A stretch of DNA of 35,251 nucleotides from Croceibacterium_B sp035470785 (GTDB lineage Bacteria; Pseudomonadota; Alphaproteobacteria; Sphingomonadales; Sphingomonadaceae): the NCBI GenBank assembly GCA_035470785.1, contig DATIQN010000008.1, positions 1-35,251 of the forward strand, in the 5' to 3' direction. The notes beneath the pieces are model-generated. The model was not told the origin of the DNA and made no database searches. It saw only the letters and a list, made by a program, of their open reading frames with translations. A program made the translations under genes and the position numbers. Below are positions 8,280-14,680 of the stretch, in pieces. The first letter of the stretch is position 1; every line of letters begins with the position of its first letter.

Positions 8280-9194
8280 ATGACCGAACCGCACAACGCC
8301 ATGTCCGTCAGCCGCGAGCGCGCGGCCTGGGCCACCAGCGGGTACCTGATGCTCGCGGTGTTTCTCGCGCTTCTCGCCATTCTCGTCTGGCGCTTCGTCG
8401 GGTTCACTGGATCGCCGCCATCAGATCCGGCGCAAGTCGGCGGCTTTCTCGGCACCACCGGGCTTGGCGTCTTCGGACTGATCCTGATCGCCAAGGGCTT
8501 CTACATGATCCAGCCCAACCAGGCGGTCGCGATCACCCTGTTTGGCTCCTATCGCGGGACCGATCGGAACACCGGCCTGCGCTGGATCTGGCCGTGGATG
8601 GGCAAGCGCAAGATTTCGGTCCGCGCCAACAACCTGATCTCGGAGCGGATCAAGGTCAACGACCTGCGCGGCAACCCGATCGAGATGGCAGCGCAAGTCG
8701 TCTGGCGGGTGATCGACAGCGCGCAGGCGCTTTACGATGTCGACGACTACAAGGCGTTCGTGGTGGTCCAGATCGAGGCGGCGGTGCGCACGATCGGCTC
8801 GCGCTATCCCTACGACGACTTCACACACAAGGAAGTGACCCTTCGCGGCAACCACGACCAGGTCGGCGCCGAATTGCGCACCGAGCTGATCGCCCGGCTG
8901 CAGCTTGCCGGGATCACCGTCGACGAGTGCGGCTTCACCCACCTTGCCTACGCGCAGGAGATCGCCAGCGCGATGCTTCGCCGGCAGCAGGCCGAGGCGG
9001 TCGTCGCGGCGCGCAAGACGCTGGTCGAAGGCGCGGTCGGCATGGTCGAGATGGCGCTGGCGATGCTGAGCGAGAAGAACGTCGTCCATCTCGACGACGA
9101 GCGCCGCGCGGCGATGGTTTCCAACCTGATGGTCGTGTTGTGCGGCGAGCGCGACACGCAGCCGGTGGTCAACGCGGGCACGCTTTACCAGTAA
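8280..9194 (+). CDS. SPFH/band 7 domain membrane protein
   Basis: A 304-residue protein with two hydrophobic helices at about residues 20-42 and 57-78, then an SPFH (stomatin/prohibitin/flotillin/HflKC) domain starting FYMIQPNQAVAITLFGSYRGT. Typical features follow: VQIEAAVRTIGSRYPYDDF and FTHLAYAQEIASAMLRRQQAEAV written here in parts (FTHLAYAQEIA, then SAMLRRQQAEAVV). SPFH proteins oligomerise on membranes and often scaffold proteases or stress responses. The start at 8280 follows GAGGGGG. It is 4 bases ahead of a ribbon-helix-helix gene, so the two are surely co-transcribed. Function beyond the SPFH class is unknown. Confidence 0.92.
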   Translation: MTEPHNAMSVSRERAAWATSGYLMLAVFLALLAILVWRFVGFTGSPPSDPAQVGGFLGTTGLGVFGLILIAKGFYMIQPNQAVAITLFGSYRGTDRNTGLRWIWPWMGKRKISVRANNLISERIKVNDLRGNPIEMAAQVVWRVIDSAQALYDVDDYKAFVVVQIEAAVRTIGSRYPYDDFTHKEVTLRGNHDQVGAELRTELIARLQLAGITVDECGFTHLAYAQEIASAMLRRQQAEAVVAARKTLVEGAVGMVEMALAMLSEKNVVHLDDERRAAMVSNLMVVLCGERDTQPVVNAGTLYQ

Positions 9195-9198
9195 GGCG

Positions 9199-9402
9199 AT
9201 GGCTCGGGACAAGAAGGCCTTCGCTCTTCGGCTCGACCCGGCGTTGCACGCTGCGGTCGAGCGGCTGGCCGCGCAGGACTTTCGCTCGGTCAACGCCGAG
9301 CTCGAAGTCCTGCTGCGCGAAGCCTTGCAGCGGCGCGGGGTCAAGCTCCCCGCGCCCGATCCCCCGAGGCGGGGCAGGCCGCCGAAGCCAGCCAAGTCTT
9401 AG
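9199..9402 (+). CDS. Ribbon-helix-helix (Arc/HicB-like) DNA-binding protein
   Basis: A 67-residue basic protein. KKAFALRLDPALHAAVERLA is a beta strand and first helix of the ribbon-helix-helix fold, and FRSVNAELEVLLREALQR its second helix with the Ser-x-Asn-x-Glu pattern of Arc/Mnt-type repressors. The C-terminal tail PPRRGRPPKPAKS resembles an AT-hook (RGRPPK) and could add minor-groove binding. It follows the SPFH stop by four bases with AAGG as ribosome binding site. No toxin gene is adjacent, so an antitoxin role is not supported; autoregulation of the SPFH pair through the AT-rich site at 8236-8263 is the likeliest role, by inference. Confidence 0.85.
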   Translation: MARDKKAFALRLDPALHAAVERLAAQDFRSVNAELEVLLREALQRRGVKLPAPDPPRRGRPPKPAKS

Positions 9403-9437
9403 CCCGGCATTAACCCATTCGCGGTATCGCGGGCGTC

Positions 9438-10421
9438 ATGCAAAACTCCGCCCGGATTCCGTTGCATCGCCCGCCATTCGTGCTCGCCGCCGTGATCGCC
9501 GTGCTGGCGGTGGCGGCGATTCCCTTCGCCGCGCTCATGGCCAGGGATGGCCCCGCGCCGTTCACCGTGGTCGAGACCGGCAAGGGCTACGACAAGCTCC
9601 AGTCGGCGATCGACGCGATCGGATCCGGCAAGGGCACGATCGCCGTCGCTCCGGGCCGGTTCACGCAATGCGCGGTGCAGGGTGCGGGCGACATTTCCTA
9701 TCTCGCGACCGAGCCCGGCTCAGCGGTGTTCGACGGCGTCGCCTGCGAGGGCAAGGGCGCGCTGGTCTTGCGCGGGCGTTCGGCCGAAGTCTCCGGGCTG
9801 GTGTTCGAGAACATCCGCGTGCCCGATTTCAACGGCGCCGGCATCCGCCTTGAGCACGGTGATCTGACGGTCGCGCAAAGCTGGTTCCGCGACAGCCAGC
9901 AGGGTATCCTGACCGGCGGCGATCCCAACGGTCTGTTGGTGGTCGACCGCTCGACCTTTACCCGGCTCGGCACTTGCGAAGGCGCCGGCGGCTGCGCGCA
10001 TTCGATCTACACCGGCGAGTACGGCCAGGTCCGGATCACTCGCAGCCGGTTCGAGGAAGGCCGCGGCGGGCACTACGTGAAGAGCCGCGCGGCGCACGTC
10101 GACATCGCCAGCTGTAGCTTCGACGACGTCCACGGCAAGGGCACCAACTACATGATCGACTTGCCCGAAGGCGCGACCGGGCAGATCAGCAACAACTGGT
10201 TCGTCCAGGGCCGCGACAAGGAAAATTACTCGGCGTTCATCGCTGTCGCCGCCGAGGGCAAAGAGCATCCGAGCGACGGCCTGTCGATCCTCGGCAACGA
10301 TGCCCGCTTCGCGCCCGGCGTGAGCCGAAGCAGCGCCTTCGTGGCCGACTGGTCGGGCGATCCCCTCAACATCGGCGACAACCAGCTCGGCACCGGCCTC
10401 AAGCGCTTCGAGCGGCGCTGA
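9438..10421 (+). CDS. Exported or membrane-anchored right-handed parallel beta-helix protein
   Basis: A 327-residue protein with an N-terminal hydrophobic segment (about residues 12-34, PPFVLAAVIAVLAVAAIPF) acting as signal or anchor. After it come repeated short strand units, for example GAGIRLEHGDLTVAQSWF, GLLVVDRSTFTRL and QVRITRSRFEEG, characteristic of pectate-lyase-like beta-helices. A short YDKLQSAIDAI segment resembles the start of many such folds. Members often bind or cleave polysaccharide, but no catalytic signature is evident to me. It stands 35 bases after the RHH gene, so it may or may not share that transcript. Confidence 0.8.
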   Translation: MQNSARIPLHRPPFVLAAVIAVLAVAAIPFAALMARDGPAPFTVVETGKGYDKLQSAIDAIGSGKGTIAVAPGRFTQCAVQGAGDISYLATEPGSAVFDGVACEGKGALVLRGRSAEVSGLVFENIRVPDFNGAGIRLEHGDLTVAQSWFRDSQQGILTGGDPNGLLVVDRSTFTRLGTCEGAGGCAHSIYTGEYGQVRITRSRFEEGRGGHYVKSRAAHVDIASCSFDDVHGKGTNYMIDLPEGATGQISNNWFVQGRDKENYSAFIAVAAEGKEHPSDGLSILGNDARFAPGVSRSSAFVADWSGDPLNIGDNQLGTGLKRFERR

Positions 10422-10424
10422 GCC

Positions 10425-10450
10425 GGAACCCGTTTTGCATTCCTTCCGTT
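10425..10450 (+). promoter_or_regulatory. EcfG-type general stress response promoter
   Basis: GGAAC at 10425-10429, then exactly 17 bases, then CGTT at 10447-10450, a full match to the alphaproteobacterial EcfG consensus GGAAC-N16/17-CGTT. It lies directly upstream of the zinc-finger gene at 10470. Transcription would begin near 10457, leaving a very short leader that still contains the AGGAG ribosome binding site at 10459-10463. Confidence 0.65.
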
Positions 10451-10469
10451 GAACGGGCAGGAGCGAGAC

Positions 10470-10733
10470 ATGGCCGGCGGATGGACGCGCGACGGCGCGG
10501 TTCAGGATCAGATCGACGACACCGTAAAGGACGCGGTTTCCGCCGCGCGCCAGCGCTTGCCCAAAGGCGAGAGCGCGACCCACTGCGACGAATGCGGCGA
10601 GCCGATCCCCGAGGGGCGGCGCACGGCGGTGCCGGGCGTGCGCACTTGCCTCGCGTGCCAGGCGGGCCGCGACAGCGAGGTGCGCCACACCACGATCAAT
10701 CGTCGCGGCAGCAAGGACAGCCAGCTGCGCTAG
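10470..10733 (+). CDS. DksA/TraR-type C4 zinc-finger protein
   Basis: An 87-residue protein with a short helical N-terminal part (VQDQIDDTVKDAVSAARQRL) and a C4 zinc finger, CDECGEPIPEGRRTAVPG followed by RTCLACQ, i.e. CxxC and CxxC separated by 17 residues. This is the finger of the DksA/TraR family, which binds RNA polymerase through the secondary channel. The protein lacks DksA's long coiled coil and so resembles the short TraR/YbiI-like group. ATG 10470 is supported by AGGAG at 10459; an earlier ATG (10449) is not. A perfect EcfG-type promoter precedes it. Its stop shares the bases CTAG with the convergent GNAT gene. Confidence 0.88.
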   Translation: MAGGWTRDGAVQDQIDDTVKDAVSAARQRLPKGESATHCDECGEPIPEGRRTAVPGVRTCLACQAGRDSEVRHTTINRRGSKDSQLR

Positions 10734-11236
10734 CCGAAGGCCGGCGAATAACTGACCACGCCGCGCGGCGGTTCACCGTCGAGCACCAGCCGCTGGAAAT
10801 ATTCAGGGACGGACGCCGCGGGATAAGTCAGCGCGGGAACGTGGGCGAAGCCGAAGCGGGCGTAATAGCCAGGCTCGCCTAACACTACGCAGCCTGCCGC
10901 ATCGAGCCGCTGCAAGTCCTCGATACCGGCTTCGACGAGCGCGGCGCCAATGCCGCGGCGCTGCCAGTCGGGCAGCACGGCCAGTGGCCCCAGGCCATAC
11001 CAGCCGCGCTCAACGCCATCGATGGTGACCGGCGAGAAGGCGATGTGGCCTACCACGTTGCCCGAGGGAGTCACGGCGACGTAGGATGATTCGAGTTCGA
11101 GGCTGTCGCGCAACCGATCGACGATCCCGGCCTCGCTTCCATCCGACCGTTCTTCCCCGGCGAACGCCGTGGCGATCACGTGCGCAATGGCAGCCTCGTC
11201 GCCATCCCGCTCACGCCGGATCGTCCAGACGTTCAA
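10730..11236 (-). CDS. GNAT-family N-acetyltransferase
   Basis: A 168-residue acetyl-CoA-dependent acyltransferase. The acetyl-CoA loop is clear in LAVLPDWQRRGIGAALVEAG (Q/R-x-x-G-x-G/A), followed by GCVVLGEPGYYARFGFAHV, which matches the YhbS-like group of predicted acetyltransferases. The substrate is unknown. The start is TTG 11236, overlapping the ribA stop as TTGA; no ATG is available before the conserved start (TIRRERDGDEAAIAHV). Translational coupling to ribA is likely. It is the last gene of the xth-ribA-GNAT run. Confidence 0.85.
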   Translation of the reverse strand: MNVWTIRRERDGDEAAIAHVIATAFAGEERSDGSEAGIVDRLRDSLELESSYVAVTPSGNVVGHIAFSPVTIDGVERGWYGLGPLAVLPDWQRRGIGAALVEAGIEDLQRLDAAGCVVLGEPGYYARFGFAHVPALTYPAASVPEYFQRLVLDGEPPRGVVSYSPAFG

Positions 11237-12297
11237 GGCAGGAGGTGCCCGGCGCGATCGCGCTTGGTGGCGAGATAGCGGGAGTTGTGCGGATTAGCCG
11301 GCAGCTGGTGCGGCACGCGTTCGGCGATGCTCACGCCCGCCGCTTCGAACGCCGCGACCTTGGCCGGGTTGTTGGTCATCAGCCGGATGGCGCGCACGCC
11401 GAGCAGCTCGAGCATGCGAGCGGCAACCCCAAAATCGCGCGCCTCGGCGGGCAGGCCGAGCCGCTGGTTGGCCTCGAGCGTGTCGAACCCCTGGTCCTGT
11501 AGGCGATAGGCGCGCAGCTTGTTGACGAGGCCTATGCCGCGGCCTTCCTGGCGCAAGTAGAGCAGCACGCCCCAGCCGCCGCCGGTCGCCTCCGCCGCCA
11601 TCGCGGCAAGCGCGGCGTCGAGTTGCGGGCCGCAATCGCACTTGAGGCTGCCGAACATGTCGCCGGTCAGGCATTCGGAGTGCAGGCGGACGAGCGGCGC
11701 GCGGTCGGCCGATTGCCGCCCGACCACCAGCGCGACGTGCTCGCGCATGTCGTCGGGGCTGCGGAACACGACGATCTCGGCGGTCTCGCTGGCCGCGATC
11801 GGCAAGCGCGCGCGCGTGGCGATCTCCAGTCTGCTGGTGTCGCGCATCGAGGAGACGTCGTCCACGGCGACCACAACCGGCTCGCTGGCGGGCTCGGACG
11901 CCACCAGGAACGCCGGCAGGATGCCGGCGATGAGCGCCAGCTCCATAGCCGCTTCGGCTTCGGCGCGCCACGGCAGCGCCTCGGCGCGAAACGGGCCCTT
12001 GAGCGGGGTGACCAGGTCGAGCGCCGGGTCGGCGATCGGGCGCGCCGCGGCAAGGTCGAGCGGCTCGGCGGCGCGGATCAGCACCGGCGCGTGCGGGTCG
12101 GCCGCCTCGCGCTGGTTGGCGAGCTTGAGGGTGGCGGCGCGTGCCGCGGAAATCAGCGCCAGGTTCGATGCCGCTTCGCTATCGGGCGCGGTTTCGATTG
12201 GCAGGAGCAGGGGCGCCCTGCCGATCGCCAGCGGCCAGCCGTGGCGCAGCGCGTCGATCGCCTGCGCCGCGCGCCGCGAAGGCGAGGGTTCGCTCAG
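11233..12297 (-). CDS. ribA: GTP cyclohydrolase II with degenerate DHBP-synthase-like N-domain
   Basis: The first committed enzyme of riboflavin synthesis, opening GTP to the diaminopyrimidinone. The C-terminal half is classic RibA: zinc Cys residues in SECLTGDMFGSLKCDC, then YLRQEGRGIGL, and TNNPAKVAAFEAAGV. The N-terminal part (about 130-150 residues) looks like a worn RibB domain without its acidic catalytic cluster, so 3,4-DHBP synthase activity is unlikely. The frame extends to 12612, but that part antisense-overlaps nothing meaningful and lies within xth. The likely start is CTG 12297, sharing CTGA with the xth stop; an in-frame GTG near 12409 is the alternative. No ATG, GTG or TTG serves closer. 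The start is uncertain. Confidence 0.88.
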   Translation of the reverse strand: MSEPSPSRRAAQAIDALRHGWPLAIGRAPLLLPIETAPDSEAASNLALISAARAATLKLANQREAADPHAPVLIRAAEPLDLAAARPIADPALDLVTPLKGPFRAEALPWRAEAEAAMELALIAGILPAFLVASEPASEPVVVAVDDVSSMRDTSRLEIATRARLPIAASETAEIVVFRSPDDMREHVALVVGRQSADRAPLVRLHSECLTGDMFGSLKCDCGPQLDAALAAMAAEATGGGWGVLLYLRQEGRGIGLVNKLRAYRLQDQGFDTLEANQRLGLPAEARDFGVAARMLELLGVRAIRLMTNNPAKVAAFEAAGVSIAERVPHQLPANPHNSRYLATKRDRAGHLLP

Positions 12298-13085
12298 AGC
12301 GCGAACTCCGTCATCAGCGGCACGTGGTCCGAAGGTTGCTCCCAGGTGCGGGTTTCCTCGACGACGCGGTGCGCGGTGGCTTGCGGCGCCAGTTGCGGCG
12401 AAGCCCACATGTGGTCGAGCCGCCGCCCCTGGTCCTTCTGCCGCCAGTAGCTGCGATACGACCACCACGAGTAGTTCCGCTCGGGCGCCGGGATGAACTC
12501 GCGGCCGAGGTCTACCCAGCCGTGCGCCTGCTGGAACAGGCCGAGCGTCTCGACCTCGACCGGGGTGTGGCTGACGACCTTGAGCAGCGCCTTGTGGTCG
12601 TAGACGTCGCATTCGAGCGGCGCGACGTTGAAATCGCCGACGATCAGGGTGGGGCGGTTGAGCCGTTCGGCCCAGCGCGTCATCCGGCCGATGAAATCGA
12701 GCTTCTGGCCAAACTTCGGATTCGCCTCGCGGTCGGGAATGTCGCCGCCGGCAGGGATGTAGACGTTCTCGAGCACCATCCCCTTGCCAGGACCGAGCAA
12801 CTCGACGCCGACATGGCGCGCCTCGCCATTGTCCTGCCAGTCGTGCCGGCCGAGTTCTCGGAAGGGAATGCGGCTGACGGTGGCGACCCCGTGATAGCCC
12901 TTCTGCCCGTGGATAGCTTGGTTGACGTAGCCCAGATCCGCCAGCGCCTTAGCGGGGAACTGGTGCGCCTGGCACTTGATCTCCTGCAGGCACAACACGT
13001 CGGGCGCGTGCTCGGTGAGGAAGCGCTCAACCTGTGACAGGCGCAGGCGCACCGAATTGATATTCCAGCTGGCGATTGTGACCAT
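12294..13085 (-). CDS. xthA: Exodeoxyribonuclease III (AP endonuclease)
   Basis: A metal-dependent endonuclease/exonuclease/phosphatase-fold enzyme that cuts at abasic sites in base-excision repair. The 263 residues contain ASWNINSVRLRL at the N-terminus, CLQEIK (metal-binding Glu), the catalytic NVYIPAGG and GDFNVAP (Asp/Asn), and the C-terminal RRLDHMWAS and SDHVPLM (catalytic His). ATG 13085 (MVTIASWNI) is the family start; the open frame continues upstream to 13223 without homology. Its TGA stop overlaps the likely CTG start of ribA. Confidence 0.95.
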   Translation of the reverse strand: MVTIASWNINSVRLRLSQVERFLTEHAPDVLCLQEIKCQAHQFPAKALADLGYVNQAIHGQKGYHGVATVSRIPFRELGRHDWQDNGEARHVGVELLGPGKGMVLENVYIPAGGDIPDREANPKFGQKLDFIGRMTRWAERLNRPTLIVGDFNVAPLECDVYDHKALLKVVSHTPVEVETLGLFQQAHGWVDLGREFIPAPERNYSWWSYRSYWRQKDQGRRLDHMWASPQLAPQATAHRVVEETRTWEQPSDHVPLMTEFAL

Positions 13086-13191
13086 AAGCGCAGGATTAGG
13101 GCGGCGAAGGCAGTGCGGCAAGGCGTGCGCAGAACTCGATCGGTCCGCTTGTAGCGGACTGCAAGGCCGAACGGCCGCCCGAGGGCGCAAA
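13086..13191. other. Gene-free leader of xthA with two small hairpins
   Basis: Together with 13192-13412 this makes the longest gene-free stretch of the window (327 bases). This part holds two perfect hairpins, GTCCGC/GCGGAC (13143-13159) and GGCCG/CGGCC (13165-13176), just after the terminator on the minus strand. The xthA promoter should lie here, but I cannot pick a convincing one. Confidence 0.4.
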
Positions 13192-13236
13192 CAAAAAAGA
13201 GAAAACCCCCGTCGCGGGGGCAATGCGACGGGGGTT
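13192..13236 (-). terminator. Strong intrinsic terminator (minus strand)
   Basis: A perfect 12-bp inverted repeat, AACCCCCGTCGC (13204-13215) and GCGACGGGGGTT (13225-13236), with a 9-base loop. On the minus strand the stem is followed directly by TTTTCTCTTTTTT. It would end transcripts arriving from lolA, 177 bases upstream, or from the candidate small RNA promoter between them. Confidence 0.88.
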
Positions 13237-13323
13237 CGTCTTGAGCGTTCGTCACGCTTTACAAGTCAGGCGCCATTTTGAGGCAAGGGCAACAGGGGGG
13301 AAACCCGCCTCGGCCCGACCTGT
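13192..13323 (-). ncRNA. Candidate small RNA, about 130 nt
   Basis: A promoter-like pair (13330-13358) and a strong terminator (13192-13236) bracket about 130 bases with no plausible reading frame. On the minus strand the RNA would begin near CACAGGTCGGG, contain a C-rich single-stranded-looking stretch TTTCCCCCCTGTTGCCC, a small perfect hairpin AGCGT/ACGCT (13244-13258) and the terminator stem. The architecture resembles trans-acting sRNAs with a C-rich anti-Shine-Dalgarno region. I recognise no known RNA family (it is not SRP RNA, tmRNA or RNase P). It might simply be the 3' UTR of lolA. Confidence 0.35.
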
Positions 13324-13329
13324 GATGAA

Positions 13330-13358
13330 TAATTACGTCCCCTTGGCTTTCTGCGCAA
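13330..13358 (-). promoter_or_regulatory. Sigma-70-like promoter for the candidate small RNA
   Basis: On the minus strand TTGCGC (13358-13353) and TAATTA (13335-13330) are separated by exactly 17 bases. TAATTATTCAT is strikingly A/T-rich for this location, just 55-80 bases beyond the lolA stop. The predicted start is near 13323. Confidence 0.4.
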
Positions 13359-13412
13359 TGAATGGCCCGGCGCCGTTGACCGCACCGGAGGGGCGATTTA
13401 CCGCCCAAGCGT

Positions 13413-14081
13413 TCATCCCGGACGATGAGATGAAGGACGCGGATCGCGATAGCTGAACGCGTTGTCAGAAACGGCAACGCCGTAGCGCTGGTTCGACAGC
13501 CGAACCGTGGTGCGCTGGTTCTGCGAATCGAGCGCGACCCAGCTGGCCAGCTCCAGGCCGCCGGGCGCGCTAACGCTCTTGACGAAGATCAGCGTGATCA
13601 CCCCGAATTCGGGACGTTTGGGGTCCTTCACCTGGATGCTCAACACGTTCGGGTTGCCGGTTGGGACCATGCGCCCGAATTTCTTCACGTCGCGATTGGG
13701 GTCGAGCAGCGCGCCGAGGGGCGAGCTGCCGATGGGCCAGCGCTGCACCTGCTTGACGTCGTAATCAACCAGCGTCAGCGCGTGCCCGTCGGAGACGAGC
13801 AGCATGTTGACGCCCTTCTCGTATTCGAAGCGGATCTTGCCGGGGCGCTTGAGCGTCAGCACGCCGCGCACCGACTTGCCGTTGCGGTCGGTCTGGGTGA
13901 AGTCGGCGGTCATCGTGCCGATCGCGCGCAAGGCGCCGACGACCTGGTCGAGATCCGCATCGGTGGTTTGCGCCGCGGCCGGGGCGAGGGGCGCCACGAC
14001 CGTCAGCGGGATGGCAAACGCAAGCGCGCCGGCGAGGGCGGCGCGCGAAAATCTGGCGGTGGGATAGGTCAAGTCGATCAT
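13413..14081 (-). CDS. lolA: LolA-family outer-membrane lipoprotein carrier
   Basis: A periplasmic chaperone that ferries lipoproteins from the LolCDE complex to the outer membrane. The N-terminus carries a signal peptide with a long hydrophobic core and AAAQ cleavage site at about residue 38. The mature protein has the LolA pattern: ALRAIGTMTADFTQTDRNGK, GVLTLKRPGKIRFEYEKG and the C-terminal ELASWVALDSQNQRTTVRLS. Length (222) is normal. No lolB is adjacent. It is 63 bases after rpmG across a strong hairpin. The window's three small lipoproteins would be among its cargo if they go to the outer membrane. Confidence 0.92.
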   Translation of the reverse strand: MIDLTYPTARFSRAALAGALAFAIPLTVVAPLAPAAAQTTDADLDQVVGALRAIGTMTADFTQTDRNGKSVRGVLTLKRPGKIRFEYEKGVNMLLVSDGHALTLVDYDVKQVQRWPIGSSPLGALLDPNRDVKKFGRMVPTGNPNVLSIQVKDPKRPEFGVITLIFVKSVSAPGGLELASWVALDSQNQRTTVRLSNQRYGVAVSDNAFSYRDPRPSSHRPG

Positions 14082-14116
14082 GCTCCCGGGCTAGGTACGG
14101 GGCATTGAACCGTCAG

Positions 14117-14142
14117 TGAACCCCGGAAGTTCCGGCGGTTCA
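14117..14142 (-). terminator. Near-perfect hairpin between rpmG and lolA
   Basis: TGAACC-CCGGAA at 14117-14128 pairs with TTCCGG-(C)-GGTTCA at 14130-14142: a 12-bp stem with one bulged base and a minimal loop, starting 2 bases after the rpmG stop. No T-run follows on the minus strand, so it may be a weak terminator or a stabilising 3' end for rpmG mRNA. Confidence 0.5.
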
Positions 14143-14144
14143 GC

Positions 14145-14312
14145 TTACTTGATCTTGCCTTCCTTGAACTCGACGTGCTTCCGGGCGACGGGGTCGTACT
14201 TGCGGAAGCTCATCTTCTCGGTCGTGTTGCGCGGGTTCTTCTTGGTTACGTAGAAGAAGCCGGTATCGGCCGTCGAGTTGAGGCGGATTTTGATGGTTGC
14301 GGGCTTCGCCAT
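14145..14312 (-). CDS. rpmG: 50S ribosomal protein L33
   Basis: A 55-residue large-subunit ribosomal protein: MAKPATIKIRLNSTADTGFF, then YVTKKNPRNTTEKMSFRKYD and PVARKHVEFKEGKIK, matching bacterial L33 throughout. It lacks the zinc-binding Cys pairs, so it is the C-minus type. The start is ATG 14312 with GGAACGA upstream. It is preceded by a structured leader (14358-14400) and followed by a hairpin. Confidence 0.97.
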   Translation of the reverse strand: MAKPATIKIRLNSTADTGFFYVTKKNPRNTTEKMSFRKYDPVARKHVEFKEGKIK

Positions 14313-14357
14313 AGTCTTCGTTCCAACTGGTTGGTGAGGGCGCAGCGGCCCGAACAA

Positions 14358-14400
14358 CAGAGGCGACGCGCACGGCGCCGCCCATCCGGGCGCGCCTCTG
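14358..14400 (-). other. Stem-loop in the rpmG leader
   Basis: CAGAGGCG (14358-14365) and CGCCTCTG (14393-14400) form a perfect 8-bp stem enclosing a smaller hairpin (GCCC/GGGC). It lies 46-88 bases ahead of rpmG and about 57 bases after the hypothetical gene's stop. It could end the upstream transcript or regulate rpmG; there is no T-run to decide. Confidence 0.35.
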
Positions 14401-14456
14401 CGGCAGCAGGGATGAAAAGTCAAGCGAGAGCGGGCCTGAGCTGTCGCCTATGGTGT

Positions 14457-14666
14457 TCAGGAATTGCCGTCGGTTCTTGCGTTCAGCAACACGTCGATCT
14501 CGCGCAGCTTGGCCTCAAGCTCGGCTCTCACACTTCGATAGTCCGGCATGAACGGAAGGCGTCCAGCGGCGTTTGGCGGCAATTTCAAATCATCGAGCTG
14601 CTTAACGATTTTGGCCCGCGCTTCGATAAGCTGCTCGCGCATGGACGGTTCTTCGTCATCCCCCAT
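14457..14666 (-). CDS. Small hypothetical protein, coiled-coil-like
   Basis: A 69-residue charged protein (MGDDEEPSMREQLIEARAKI, then LPPNAAGRLPFMPDYRSVRAELEAKLREIDVLLNAR in shorter pieces: LPPNAAGRLPF, MPDYRSVRAELEAKLREID). Two helices flank a Pro-rich turn, suggesting a helical hairpin. ATG 14666 is chosen because AGGAGG lies just upstream (14671-14676). It sits 14 bases after arfB, so it is probably co-transcribed. I do not recognise the family and assign no function. Confidence 0.65.
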   Translation of the reverse strand: MGDDEEPSMREQLIEARAKIVKQLDDLKLPPNAAGRLPFMPDYRSVRAELEAKLREIDVLLNARTDGNS

Positions 14667-14680
14667 ACCGCCTCCTGCTC

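Noticed and set aside
9199..9402. Antitoxin of a toxin-antitoxin system
   Set aside because: Arc/HicB-like folds are common antitoxins, but the neighbours are an SPFH protein and a beta-helix protein; no small toxin-like gene is adjacent.
12298..12612. N-terminal extension of ribA inside xthA
   Set aside because: The frame is open, but the sequence is Arg/Pro-rich without family resemblance and wholly within the exonuclease gene.
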